This document shows, one piece after another, positions 1 to 11,700 of a DNA stretch of 64,000 bases; positions within the stretch are counted from its first letter, which is position 1, and each line of letters begins with the position of its first letter. The notes under the pieces are model-generated. The model was given only the letters and a program-made list of their open reading frames with translations. It was not told the DNA's origin and did no database searches. Location of the stretch: contig OZ024795.1 in NCBI GenBank assembly GCA_964017045.1, forward strand, positions 50,268,850 through 50,332,849. The letters are read 5' to 3'. Source of the DNA: Omphiscola glabra. Taxonomy: Eukaryota; Mollusca; Gastropoda; Lymnaeidae. The translations under genes and the position numbers were made by a program.

Positions 1-1014
1 GTGGAGTGCGGGCTGGTGGAGTGCGGGCTGGTGGAGTGCGGGCTGGTGGAGTGCGGGCTGGTGGAGTGAGGGCTGGTGGAGTGCGGGCTGGATGGAGTGG
101 TGGCTGCTGGAGTGAGGGCTGGTGGAGTGCGGGCTGGTGGAGTGAGGGCTGGTAGAGTGAGGACTGGTGGAGTGCGGGCTGGTGGAGTGCGGGCTGGTGG
201 AGTGCGGGCTGGTGGAGTGAGGGCTGGTGGAGTGAGGGCTGGTGGAGTGAGGGCTGGTGGAGTGAGGGCTGGTGGACTGAGGGCTGGTGGACTGAGGGCT
301 GGTGGAGTGAGGGCTGGTGGAGTGCGGGCTGAAATAGTGCTGGCTGGTGGAGTGAGGGCTGTTGGAGTGAGGGCTGGTGGACTGAGGGCTGATGGAGTGA
401 GGGCTGTTGGAGTGAGGGCTAGTGGAGTGAGGGCTGGTGGAGTGCGGGCTGGATGGAGTGGTGGCTGCTGGAGTGTCGGCTGCTGGAGTGCGGGCTGGTG
501 GAGTGCGGGCTGGTGGAGTGCGGGCTGGTGGAGTGAGGGCTGGTGGAGTGAGGGCTGGTGGAGTGCGGGCTGGTGGACTGAGGGCTGGTGGACTGAGGGC
601 TGGTGGAGTGCGGGCTGAAATAGTGCTGGCTGGTGGAGTGAGGGCTGTTGGAGTGAGGGCTGGTGGAGTGAGGGCTGGTGGAGTGAGGGCTGGTGGAGTG
701 AGGGCTGGTGGAGTGAGGGCTGGTGGAGTGCGGGCTGCTGGAGTGTCGGCTGCTGGAGTGCGGGCTGGTGGAGTGCGGGCTGGTGGAGTGCGGGCTGGTG
801 GAGTGAGGGCTGGTGGAGTGAGGGCTGGTGGAGTGCGGGCTGGATGGAGTGGTGGCTGCTGGAGTGAGGGCTGGTGGAGTGCGGGCTGGTTGAGTGAGGG
901 CTGGTAGAGTGAGGACTGGTGGAGTGCGGGCTGGATGGAGTGGTGGCTGCTGGAGTGCGAGCTGGTGGACTGCGGGCTGGTGGAGTGCGCGCTGGTGGAG
1001 TGCGGGCTGGTGGA
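1..1014. repeat. 15-bp minisatellite array (continues left of window)
   Basis: About 67 copies of a 15-bp unit close to GTGGAGTGCGGGCTG, varying mostly at one base (gtgCggg versus gtgAggg). Longer blocks recur inside it. The variant gaaatagtg occurs near 331 and 617, and ggatggagtggtggctgctg occurs near 87, 450, 841 and 932, so multi-unit segments have been copied. The long frames on the + strand (76-618, 437-907) exist because 15 is a multiple of 3; they are not taken as coding. Confidence 0.95.
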
Positions 1015-1689
1015 GAATGTATAATGTTTACCGCTGGGTGTCTAGGTGGGAAGAGAGGCCAAGTGTGTGGGTGGGGAGAAGGGAATCCGCGCAGATGAGG
1101 ATGATGTAAAACAAGGATAATTTTGTGTGAGTAAGTGTGTGGAGAGATGTGATGTGAGTGTTAGGATGTGAGTGTTGGGATGTGAGTGTTTATTGTGTGA
1201 TTGTCGATTGGATGTAGGGCGAGTTATTCTTGACTACACCGGTGGGGGTTTGAATAAAAAAAAGGACATGTGTGCCATAATTTACGAGACGAAAGACAGA
1301 GTGGGGGTATGTGGAAATGGAGAAACGCTGGGCGCAATGGGGTGACTAATTATTGAAAGTGAGGCAAGCGGGGTGGGTGTTCAATCTGCACCACCACATG
1401 GGGAAGTCAGGAGCGGCCTCTTTGGGTCGAGACCAACGAGGCGTTGGTGGGAAGTTAATTAGATTGTTATAGTGATTTTTCTTACTCTCTGAAGTGTAGG
1501 ATGGAAACAGGAGGGAAATAACGTCATAGAAAAGCTTTAAAGAAATTATTTTTAAAAGTCAAAAAGTCAATTTTTAAAAATTAACTTTTCAAAAAGTCAG
1601 CTTTTATTTGACTGAACAAATTTACATGTGTACAATTATGGTTTAAAAAGAAAAAAAAATGAAATTTTTTATTTGTGAGATCGACTGTG
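1015..1689. other. Non-repetitive spacer, no gene seen
   Basis: It holds a few short repeats of gatgtgagtgtt near 1150-1190 and an A/T-rich stretch with aaaagtcaa repeats near 1550-1610. I see no coding signal or RNA gene. Confidence 0.6.
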
Positions 1690-1857
1690 TAGTCTACCAA
1701 CCATGGGATGTTATGTCGCTCTCAGAAACAGCCAGCCACTGCAGTCCTTCAAAACTGAGTTGAAAACACATCTTTTTTGCACTCACCTGCTGGGGTGATG
1801 TAGTCTACCTCCTTGTTTTCATGGAGCTTGTTCATATTCCTCGATGTATATTTCCTT
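1690..1857 (+). mobile_element. LINE reverse-transcriptase ORF C-terminus and start of 3' UTR
   Basis: The + frame reads LRNSQPLQSFKTELKTHLF and then reaches a stop near 1798. This resembles the typical C-terminal end of CR1/Jockey-like non-LTR retrotransposon ORF2 proteins, where a 'R-N-S-x-S-L-x-x-F-K-x-x-L-K-T-x-L-F' pattern precedes the stop. No reverse-transcriptase core is present upstream, so this is a 5'-truncated copy. The sequence after the stop runs directly into the 17-bp array. Confidence 0.7.
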
Positions 1858-3606
1858 GTATTGTCCATTGGATTGTATTGTCCATTGGATTGTATTGTCC
1901 ATTGGCTTGTATTGTCCATTGCCTTGTATTGTCCATTGCCTTGTATTGTCCATTGTCTTGTATTGTCCATTGACTTGTATTGTCCATTGGATTGTATTGT
2001 CCATTGACTTGTATTGTCCATAGGCTTGTATTGTCCATTGACTTGTATTGTCCATTGACTTGTATTGTCTATTGACTTGTATTGTCCATTGGCTTGTATT
2101 GTCCATTGACTTGTATTGTCCATTGGCTTGTATTGTCCATTGACTTGTATTGTCCATTGACTTGTATTGTCTATTGACTTGTATTGTCCATTGCCTTGTA
2201 TTGTCCATTGACTTGTATTGTCCATTGGCTTGTATTGTCCATTGACTTGTATTGTCCATAGGCTTGTATTGTCCATTGACTTGTATTGTCCATTGACTTG
2301 TATTGTCTATTGACTTGTATTGTCCATTGGCTTGTATTGTCCATTGACTTGTATTGTCTATTGACGTGTATTGTCCATTGACTTGTATTGTCCATTGACT
2401 TGTATTGTCCATTGACTTGTATTGTCCTTTGGCTTGTATTGTCCATTGGCTTGTACTGTCTATTGCCTTGTATTGTCTATTGCCTTGTATTGTCCATTGG
2501 CTTGTATTGTCCATTGACTTGTATTGTCTATTGACGTGTATTGTCCATTGACTTGTATTTTCCATTGACTTGTATTGTCCATTGACTTGTATTGTCCATT
2601 GACGTGTATTGTCCATTGACTTGTATTGTCCATTGACTTGTATTGTCCATTGACTTGTATTGTCCATTGACTTGTATTGTCCATTGACGTGATTGTCCAT
2701 TGACGTGTATTGTCCATTGGCTTGTATTTTCCATTGGCTTGTATTGTCCATAGGCTTGTATTGTCTATAGGCTTGTATTGTCCATTGCCTTGTATTGTCC
2801 ATTGGCTTGTATTGTCCATTGACTTGTATTGTCTATTGACGTGTATTGTCCATTGACTTGTATTGTCCATTGACTTGTATTGTCCATTGACTTGTATTGT
2901 CCATTGACTTGTATTGTCCATTGACTTGTATTGTCCATTGACTTGTATTGTCCATTGACTTGTATTGTCCATTGATGTGTATTGTCCATTGACGTGAATT
3001 GTCCATTGGCTTGTATTGTCCATTGGCTTGTAGTGTCCATTGACTTGTATTGTCCATTGGCTTGTATTGTCCATTGGCTTGTATTGTCCATTGGCGTGTA
3101 TTGTCCATTGGATTGTATTGTCCATTGCATTGTATTGTCCATTGGATTGTATTGTCCATTGGCTTGTATTGTCCATTGCCTTGTATTGTCCATTGCCTTG
3201 TATTGTCCATTGCCTTGTATGTCCATTGACTTGTATTGTCCATTGGCTTGTATTGTCCATTGGCTTGTATTGTCCATTGGCTTGTATTGTCCATTGGATT
3301 GTATTGTCCATTGACGTGTATTGTCCATTGGCTTGTATTGTCCATTGGCTTGTATTGTCCATTGGCTTGTATTGTCCATAGGCTTGTATTGTCTATAGGC
3401 TTGTATTGTCCATTGCCTTGTATTGTCCATTGGCTTGTATTGTCCATTGACTTGTATTGTCTATTTACGTGTATTGTCCATTGACTTGTATTGTCCATTG
3501 ACTTGTATTGTCCATTGACTTGTATTGTCCATTGACTTGTATTGTCCATTGGCTTGTATTGTCCATTGACTTGCATTGTCTATTGACATGTATTGTCCAT
3601 TGTATG
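1858..3606. repeat. 17-bp minisatellite array inside a LINE 3' end
   Basis: About 100 copies of TATTGTCCATTGACTTG. The commonest variants change the base after CCATTG (A, G or C), replace TCCATTG with TCTATTG, or have ACGTG for ACTTG. Because 17 is not a multiple of 3, every frame repeats after three units. No unit creates a frequent stop, so long overlapping open frames appear on both strands (for example 1819-2802 and 2460-3362 on -). Their translations are purely repetitive and I reject them as proteins. Confidence 0.95.
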
Positions 3607-3712
3607 AAGATTCTCTATTGTTGTGTTTTGTATTTGTATTTCGCTTTGAACCTTAATTAGGGATGAAGCGTGTTTTTAAAATGAACTTTATTATTATTAT
3701 TATTTATTAGTA
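3607..3712 (+). mobile_element. LINE 3' terminal tail with (ATT)n
   Basis: The sequence reads ...cgctttgaaccttaatta, then gggatgaagcgtg, then aaatgaacttt followed by repeated att. It closely resembles the end of the tRNA-derived SINE at 27165-27236 in the same orientation. With 1690-1857 it brackets the 17-bp array, so array and flanks look like one LINE 3' end that has expanded internally. Confidence 0.65.
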
Positions 3713-3955
3713 TTTATCTTTGACATTCCTTTGGTCACGAACAATTTGGAATTCAGTACCATTAGTTTACACTAGTTGCTGTAAGATTTCCTCTATGAAA
3801 CAAAGAAAGCAACAAACGGCAAACAAATAAAAAAAATTCGAGTTCAAAGATTTTTTTAAAATTTCAGATGACCATAAATAGGAAGCCAAGAAATGTACGA
3901 TAAAGTGATGGACATGGGAAGGATGGGGCTAATCTCTTACATCTTACATGTGACT

Positions 3956-4668
3956 TTTCTTTCCTTCCCTTCAGTCCCCTTTCCTTCCTTTCACTCCCCT
4001 CCCTTTCCTTCACTGATGTCCCCTTCTTTCACTCCCCTCCCCTTCCTCCACTCCCTCCCCTTCTTTCACTCCCCTCCCCTTCCTTCACTTCCATCCCCTT
4101 CATTCACTCATCTCCCATTCCCTTCATTTCCTTTCCTTTCACTCCACTCCCCTCCACTTCTGTCAATTCTCTTCCTTTCCTTCACTCCCCTTCCCTTCAC
4201 TGCCATCCCCTTCCTTCAATCCCATCACCTTCCCTTCACTCACCTCCCCTTTCCTTCACTCCCATCCCCTTCCTTCAATCCACTCACTTTCCCTTCACTC
4301 CCCTCCCCTTCCTTCTCTCCCTTCCCCTTCACTCCCCTTCACTCCTCTCCCCTTCACTCCCCTCCCCTTCACTCCCCTCCCCTTCCTTCACTCCCCTCCC
4401 CTTCCTTCACTTCTCTCCCCTTCACTCCCCTCCCCTTCACTCCTCTCCCCTTCACTCCCCTACCCTTCACTCCTCTCCCCTTCACTCCCCTCCCCTTCAC
4501 TCCTCTCCCCTTCACTCCCCTCCCCTTCACTCCTCTCCCCTTCACTCCCCTCCCCTTCACTCCTCTCCCCTTCACTCCCCTCCCCTTCACTCCTCTCCCC
4601 TTCACTCCCCTCCCCTTCACTCCCCTCCCCTTCACTCCCCTCCCCTTCACTCCCCTCCCCTTTCTTTA
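3956..4668. repeat. C/T-rich array, 15-bp core (TTCACTCCCCTCCCC)
   Basis: A strongly strand-asymmetric pyrimidine tract. The left part (to about 4315) is diverged with irregular spacing. From about 4318 to 4665 it is a regular 15-bp unit alternating tcccctcc and tcctctcc, that is, a 30-bp dimer. Such polypurine/polypyrimidine DNA can form triplex structures. The + frame 3893-4687 and - frame 4369-4650 are repeat artefacts. Confidence 0.9.
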
Positions 4669-5008
4669 CATCCTCTTACAAAAATAAATAATATCAGTGA
4701 AATTCACCGGAATATTTTCTTTAAAAAAGGGGGGGTGGGGTTAAGATACATTTTTTGGTAGTTATCGGCTGCTCCGTTAAATGAAAATCTTAATGATGAC
4801 TGTAAGATGACACCAAGATCATTGGTTGTTCGAATCATGATCTGCTATTCGCCCCTTCACGCGTGAAGATGTGTTCCATTTTGTGCTATATCAGTGCACC
4901 GGTAGTGCACCGGTGTGCACCGTTGCGTCTTCTCGGGTGAATGAGAGAGCCAGAACTACTCTGTTGATTGTTGATGTTCATCAGAGTGCGCTAAGCGCCA
5001 AACAGTGC
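4669..5008. other. Spacer, no gene seen
   Basis: It contains a small repeat of agtgcaccggt near 4891-4922 and a G-run near 4730. There is no supported coding sequence. Confidence 0.5.
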
Positions 5009-5140
5009 GTGAATCTTGAAGTACACCAGCGTGAATCTTGAAGTACACCAGCGTGAATCTTGAAGTACACCAGCGTGAATCTTGAAGTACACCAGCGTGA
5101 AGCTTGAAGTACACCAGCGTGAATCTTGAAGTACACCAGC
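5009..5140. repeat. 22-bp tandem repeat, 6 copies
   Basis: Six copies of a unit starting gtgaatcttgaagtacacca and ending gc. The fifth has agctt for atctt. The copies are otherwise identical, which suggests recent expansion. Confidence 0.95.
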
Positions 5141-5231
5141 GTTCTCATATCGAGCTTCGTGGGAGACGTTAGACTGGTGACGTGCTGGATTTTGTTGTAG
5201 AATGTTCTATGTGAATATTTCATATGTCAAA

Positions 5232-5440
5232 CACAGAATGAGTGGAAGAATTGTTCAAAGACTGAGATCATTCAAAGAAATGTTTTAAAGACAGAATGAG
5301 TCAAAGAATTATTCAAAGACTGAATGGGTCAAAGAATTGTTCAAAGACTGAATCATTCAAAGAAATGTTTCAAAGACTGAATGTGTCAAAGAAATGTTTC
5401 AAAGACTAAATGTGTCAAAGAAATATTTGAAACACTGAAA
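5232..5440. repeat. ~29-bp degenerate tandem repeat
   Basis: About seven imperfect copies built on caaagactgaatgtgtcaaa followed by gaaatgttt. Copies vary in length by a few bases. Confidence 0.85.
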
Positions 5441-5552
5441 TTGCCTCTACTAGGCGACCACTTCTCTATGTGACAACCACCTGTCTATGTCTATGAGGCA
5501 AACACCTGTCTATGTCTATGAGGCAACCTGCAAAGAGGCTCATTTTCTAGGG

Positions 5553-5738
5553 CAACGTTCCCCAAATGGTGGTCCGTGAAAAGGCACCGGTGCACTAGCA
5601 TTACGTTTCCGGTCCGCAAAACATGAATATTTGTAGCAAATTTTAAAAATCTATAACTAATCTATCTGCCACCGGTTCCCGGGGCCCTTTTAAAACTTGT
5701 TCACCGATACTCCAAAATTAAAAATTTGGGAACCGCTT
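5553..5738. mobile_element. hAT-type miniature inverted-repeat element (MITE)
   Basis: It starts caacgttccccaaa and ends tttgggaaccgctt, giving imperfect terminal inverted repeats of the cggttcccaaa kind common in hAT elements. Flanks ttctaggg (5545-5552) and ttgtaggg (5739-5746) look like an 8-bp target duplication with one mismatch. It has no coding capacity. Confidence 0.65.
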
Positions 5739-5775
5739 TTGTAGGGGACTCGTCTAGAAGTTCAGTTGGTGACCT

Positions 5776-8700
5776 GACTTGGGGGGCATTCGACATGGGA
5801 CACGTCTACAAGGTGACGTAACTATTTGGGGGGGGGGCATACGACATGGGACACGTCTACAAGGTGAATATGTGACGTAACTATTTGGGGGGGGGGCATA
5901 CGACATGGGACACGTCTACAAGGTGAATAGGTAAGGTAACTACTTGGGGGGGGGCATACGACATGGGACACGTCTACAAGGTGAATAGGTAAGGTAACTA
6001 TTTGGGGGGGGGGCATACGACATGGGACACGTCTACAAGGTGAATATGTGACGTAACTATTTGGGGGGGGGGCATACGACATGGGACACGTCTACAAGGT
6101 GAATAGGTAAGGTAACTACTTGGGGGGGGGCATACGACATGGGACACGTCTACAAGGTGAATAGGTAAGGTAACTACTTGGGGGGGGGGGGGGGCATACG
6201 ACATGGGACACGTCTACAAGGTGAATAGGTAAGGTAACTACTTGGGGGGGGCATACGACATGGGACACGTCTACAAGGTGAATAGGTAAGGTAACTACTT
6301 GGGGGGGGGCATACGACATGGGACACGTCTACAAGGTGAATAGGTAAGTTAACTATTTGGGGGGGGGGGGGCATACGACATGGGACACGTCTACAAGGTG
6401 AATAGGTAAGGTAACTACTTGGGGGGGGGCATACGACATGGGACACGTCTACAAGGTGAATAGGTAAGGTAACTACTTGGGGGGGGGCATACGACATGGG
6501 ACACGTCTACAAGGTGAATAGGTAAGGTAACTACTTGGGGGGGGGCATACGACATGGGACACGTCTACAAGGTGAATAGGTAAGGTAACTACTTGGGGGG
6601 GGGCATACGACATGGGACACGTCTACAAGGTGAATAGGTAAGGTAACTACTTGGGGGGGGGGGGCATACGACATGGGACACGTCTACAAGGTGAATAGGT
6701 AAGGTAACTATTTGGGGGGGGGCATACGACATGGGACACGTCTACAAGGTGAATAGGTAAGGTAACTACTTGGGGGGGGGGCATACGACATGGGACACGT
6801 CTACAAGGTGAATAGGTAAGGTAACTACTTGGGGGGGGGGGCATACGACATGGGACACGTCTACAAGGTGAATAGGTAAGGTAACTACTTGGGGGGGGGG
6901 CATACGACATGGGACACGTCTACAAGGTGAATAGGTAAGGTAACTATTTGGGGGGGAGGCATACGACATGGGACACGTCTACAAGGTGAATAGGTAAGGT
7001 AACTACTTGGGGGGGCATACGACATGGGACACGTCTACAAGGTGAATAGGTAAGGTAACTATTTGGGGGGGGCATACGACATGGGACACGTCTACAAGGT
7101 GAATAGGTAAGGTAACTACTTGGGGGGGGCATACGACATGGGACACGTCTACAAGGTAAATAGGTAAGGTAACTACTTGGGGGGGGGGGGCATACGACAT
7201 GGGACACGTCTACAAGGTGAATAGGTAAGGTAACTACTTGGGGGGGGCATACGACATGGGACACGTTTACAAGGTGAATAGGTAAGGTAACTACTTGGGG
7301 GGGGCATACGACATGGGACACGTCTACTAGGTGAATAGGTAAGGTAACTACTTGGGGGGGGGGGCATACGACATGGGACACGTCTACAAGGTGAATAGGT
7401 AAGGTAACTACTTGGGGGGGGTTATACGACATGGGACACGTCTACAAGGTGAATAGGTAAGGTAACTACTTGGGGGGGGGCATACGACATGGGACACGTC
7501 TACAAGGTGAATAGGTAAGGTAACTACTTGGGGGGGGCATACGACATGGGACACGTCTACAAGGTGAATAGGTAAGGTAACTACTTGGGGGGGGGCATAC
7601 GACATGGGACACGTCTACAAGGTGAATAGGTGAGGTAACTACTTGGGGGGGGGCATACGACATGGGACACGTCTACAAGGTGAATAGGTAAGGTAACTAC
7701 TTGGGGGGGGGGCATACGACATGGGACACGTCTACAAGGTGAATAGGTAAGGTAACTACTTGGGGGGGAGGCATACGACATGGGACACGTCTACAAGGTG
7801 AATAGGTAAGGTAACTACTTGGGGGGGGCATACGACATGGGACACGTCTACAAGGTGAATAGGTAAGGTAACTACTTGGGGGGGGGGGGCATACGACATG
7901 GGACACGTCTACAAGGTGAATAGGTAAGGTAACTATTTGGGGGGGGGGCATACGACATAGGACACGTCTACAAGGTGAATAGGTAAGGTAACTACTTGGG
8001 GGGGGCATACGACATGAGACACGTCTACAAGGTGAATAGGTAAGGTAACTACTTGGGGGGGGGGCATACGACATGGGACACGTCTACAAGGTGAATAGGT
8101 AAGGTAACTATTTGTGGGGGGGGCATACGACATGGGACACGTCTACAAGGTGAATAGGTAAGGTAACTACTTGGGGGGGGGGCATACGACATGGGACACG
8201 TCTACAAGGTGAATAGGTAAGGTAACTACTTGGGGGGGGGGCATACGACATGGGACACGTCTACAAGGTGAATAGGTAAGGTAACTACTTGGGGGGGGGC
8301 ATACGACATGGGACACGTCTACAAGGTGAATAGGTAAGGTAACTATTTGGGGGGGGGGGCATACGACATGGGACACGTCTACAAGGTGAATAGGTAAGGT
8401 AGCTACTTGGGGGGGGGCATACGACATGGGACACGTCTACAAGGTGAATAGGTAAGGTAACTACTTGAAGGGGGGGGCATACGACATGGGACACGTCTAC
8501 AAGGTGAATAGGTGAGGTAACTACTTGGGGGGGGGGGCATACGACATGGGACACGTCTACAAGGTGAAAAGGTAAGGTAACTACTTGGGGGGGGGGGCAT
8601 ACGACATGGGACACGTCTACAAGGTGAATAGGTGAGGTAACTACTTGGGGGGGGGCATACGACATGGGACACGTCTACAAGGTGAATAGTTGAGGTAACT

Positions 8701-11700
8701 ACTTGGGGGGGGCATACGACATGGGACACGTCTACAAGGTGAATAGGTGAGGTAACTACTTGGGGGGGGGGCATACGACATGGGACACGTCTACAAGTTG
8801 AATAGGTGAGGTAACTACTTGGGGGGGGGCATACGACATGGGACACGTCTACAAGGTGAATAGGTGAGGTAACTACTTGGGGGGGGGGGGCATACGACAT
8901 GGGACACGTCTACAAGGTGAATAGGTAAGGTAACTACTTGGGGGGGGCATACGACATGGGACACGTCTACAAGGTGAATAGGTAAGGTAACTATTTGGGG
9001 GGGGGCATACGACATGGGACACGTCTACAAGGTGAATAGGTAAGGTAACTATTTGGGGGGGGGGGGCATACGACATGGGACACGTCTACAAGGTGAATAG
9101 GTAAGGTAACTACTTGGGGGGGGGCATACGACATGGGTCACGTCTACAAGGTGAATAGGTAAGGTAACTATTTGGGGGGGGGGGCATTCGACATAGGACA
9201 CGTCTACAAGGTGAATAGGTAAGGTAACTACTTGGGGGGGGCATACGACATGGGACACGTCTACAAGGTGAATAGGTAAGGTAACTACTTGGGGGGGGCA
9301 TACGACATGGGACACGTCTACAAGGTGAATAGGTAAGGTAACTATTTGGGGGGGGGCATACGACATGGGACACGTCTACAAGGTGAATAGGTAAGGTAAC
9401 TACTTGGGGGGGGGGCATACGACATGGGACACGTCTACTAGGTGAATAGGTAAGGTAACTACTTGGGGGGGGGCATACGACATGGGACACGTCTACAAGG
9501 TGAATAGGTAAGGTAACTACTTGGGGGGGGGGCATACGACATGGGACACGTCTACAAGGTGAATAGGTAAGGTAACTATTTGAGGGGGGCATACGACATG
9601 GGACACGTCTACAAGGTGAATAGGTAAGGTAACTACTTGGGGGGGGGGCATACGACATGGGACACGTCTACAAGGTGAATAGGTAAGGTAACTACTTGGG
9701 GGGGGGGGCATACGACATGGGACACGTCTACAAGGTGAATAGGTAAGGTAACTACTTGGGGGGGGCATACGACATGGGACACGTCTACAAGGTGAATAGG
9801 TGAGGTAACTACTTGGGGGGGCATACGACATGGGACACGTCTACAAGGTGAATAGGTAAGGTAACTATTTGGGGGGGGGCATACGACATGGGACACGTCT
9901 ACAAGGTGAATAGGTGAGGTAACTATTTGGGGGGGGGGCATACGACATGGGACACGTCTACAAGGTGAATAGGTGAGGTAACTACTTGGGGTGGGGGGCA
10001 TACGACATGGGACACGTCTACAAGGTGAATAGGTAAGGTAACTACTTGGGGGGCATACGACATGGGACACGTCTACAAGGTGAATAGGTAAGGTAACTAC
10101 TTGGGGGGGGCATACGACATGGGACACGTCTACAAGGTGAATAGGTGAGGTAACTACTTGGGGGGGGGCATACGACATGGGACACGTCTACAAGGTGAAA
10201 AGGTAAGGTAACTACTTGGGGGGGCATACGACATGGGACACGTCTAAAAGGTGAATAGGTGAGGTAACTACTTGGGGGGGGCATACGACATGGGACACGT
10301 CTACAAGGTGAATAGGTGAGGTAACTACTTGGGGGGGGCATACGACATGGGACACGTCTACAAGGTGAATAGGTAAGGTAACTACTTGGGGGGTCATACG
10401 ACATGGGACACGTCTACAAGGTGAATAGGTGACGTAACTACTTGGGGGGGGGGGCATACGACATGGGACACGTCTACAAGGTGAATATGTAAGGTAACTA
10501 TTTGGGGGGGGGCATACGACATGGGACACGTCTACAAGGTGAATAGGTAAGGTAACTACTTGGGGGGGGGGGGCATACGACATGGGACACGTCTACAAGG
10601 TGAATAGGTGACGTAACTACTTGGGGGGGGGGGGGCATACGACATGGGACACGTCTACAAGGTGAATATGTGACGTAACTATTTGGGGGGGGGCATACGA
10701 CATGGGACACGTCTACAAGGTGAATAGGTAAGGTAACTACTTGGGGGGGGGGGCATACGACATGGGACACGTCTACAAGGTGAATAGGTGACGTAACTAC
10801 TTGGGGGGGGGCATACGACATGGGACACGTCTACAAGGTGAATATGTAAGGTAACTATTTGGGGGGGGGGGCATACGACATGGGACACGTCTACAAGGTG
10901 AATAGGTAAGGTAACTACTTGGGGGGGGGCATACGACATGGGACACGTCTACAAGGTGAATAGGTGACGTAACTACTTGGGGGGGGGCATACGACATGGG
11001 ACACGTCTACAAGGTGAATAGGTAAGGTAACTACTTGGGGGGGGGCATACGACATGGGACACGTCTACAATGTGAATAGGTGAGGTAACTACTTGAGGGG
11101 GGGGGCATACGACATGGGACACGTTTACAAGGTGAATAGGTAAGGTAACTACTTGGGGGGGGCATACGACATGGGACACGTCTACAAGGTGAATAGGTAA
11201 GGTAACTATTTGGGGGGGGGGGGCATACGACATGGGACACGTCTACAAGGTGAATAGGTAAGGTAACTACTTGGGGGGGGGGCATACGACATGGGACACG
11301 TCTACAAGGTGAATAGGTAAGGTAACTACTTGGGGGGGGGGCATACGACATGGGACACGTCTACAAGGTGAATAGGTAAGGTAACTACTTGGGGGGGGCA
11401 TACGACATGGGACACGTCTACAAGGTGAATAGGTAAGGTAACTATTTGGGGGGGGCATACGACATGGGACACGTCTACAAGGTGAATAGGTAAGGTAACT
11501 ACTTGGGGGGGGGCATACGACATGGGACACGTCTACAAGGTGAATAGGTAAGGTAACTACTTGGGGGGGGGGCATACGACATGGGACACGTCTACAAGGT
11601 GAATAGGTAAGGTAACTACTTGGGGGGGGGCATACGACATGGGACACGTCTACAAGGTGAATAGGTGAGGTAACTACTTGGGGGGGCATACGACATGGGA

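Noticed and set aside
1749..3576. MDNTSQWTIQ-type repeat proteins
   Set aside because: All three frames of the 17-bp repeat are open on both strands, and the array sits inside a LINE 3' end.
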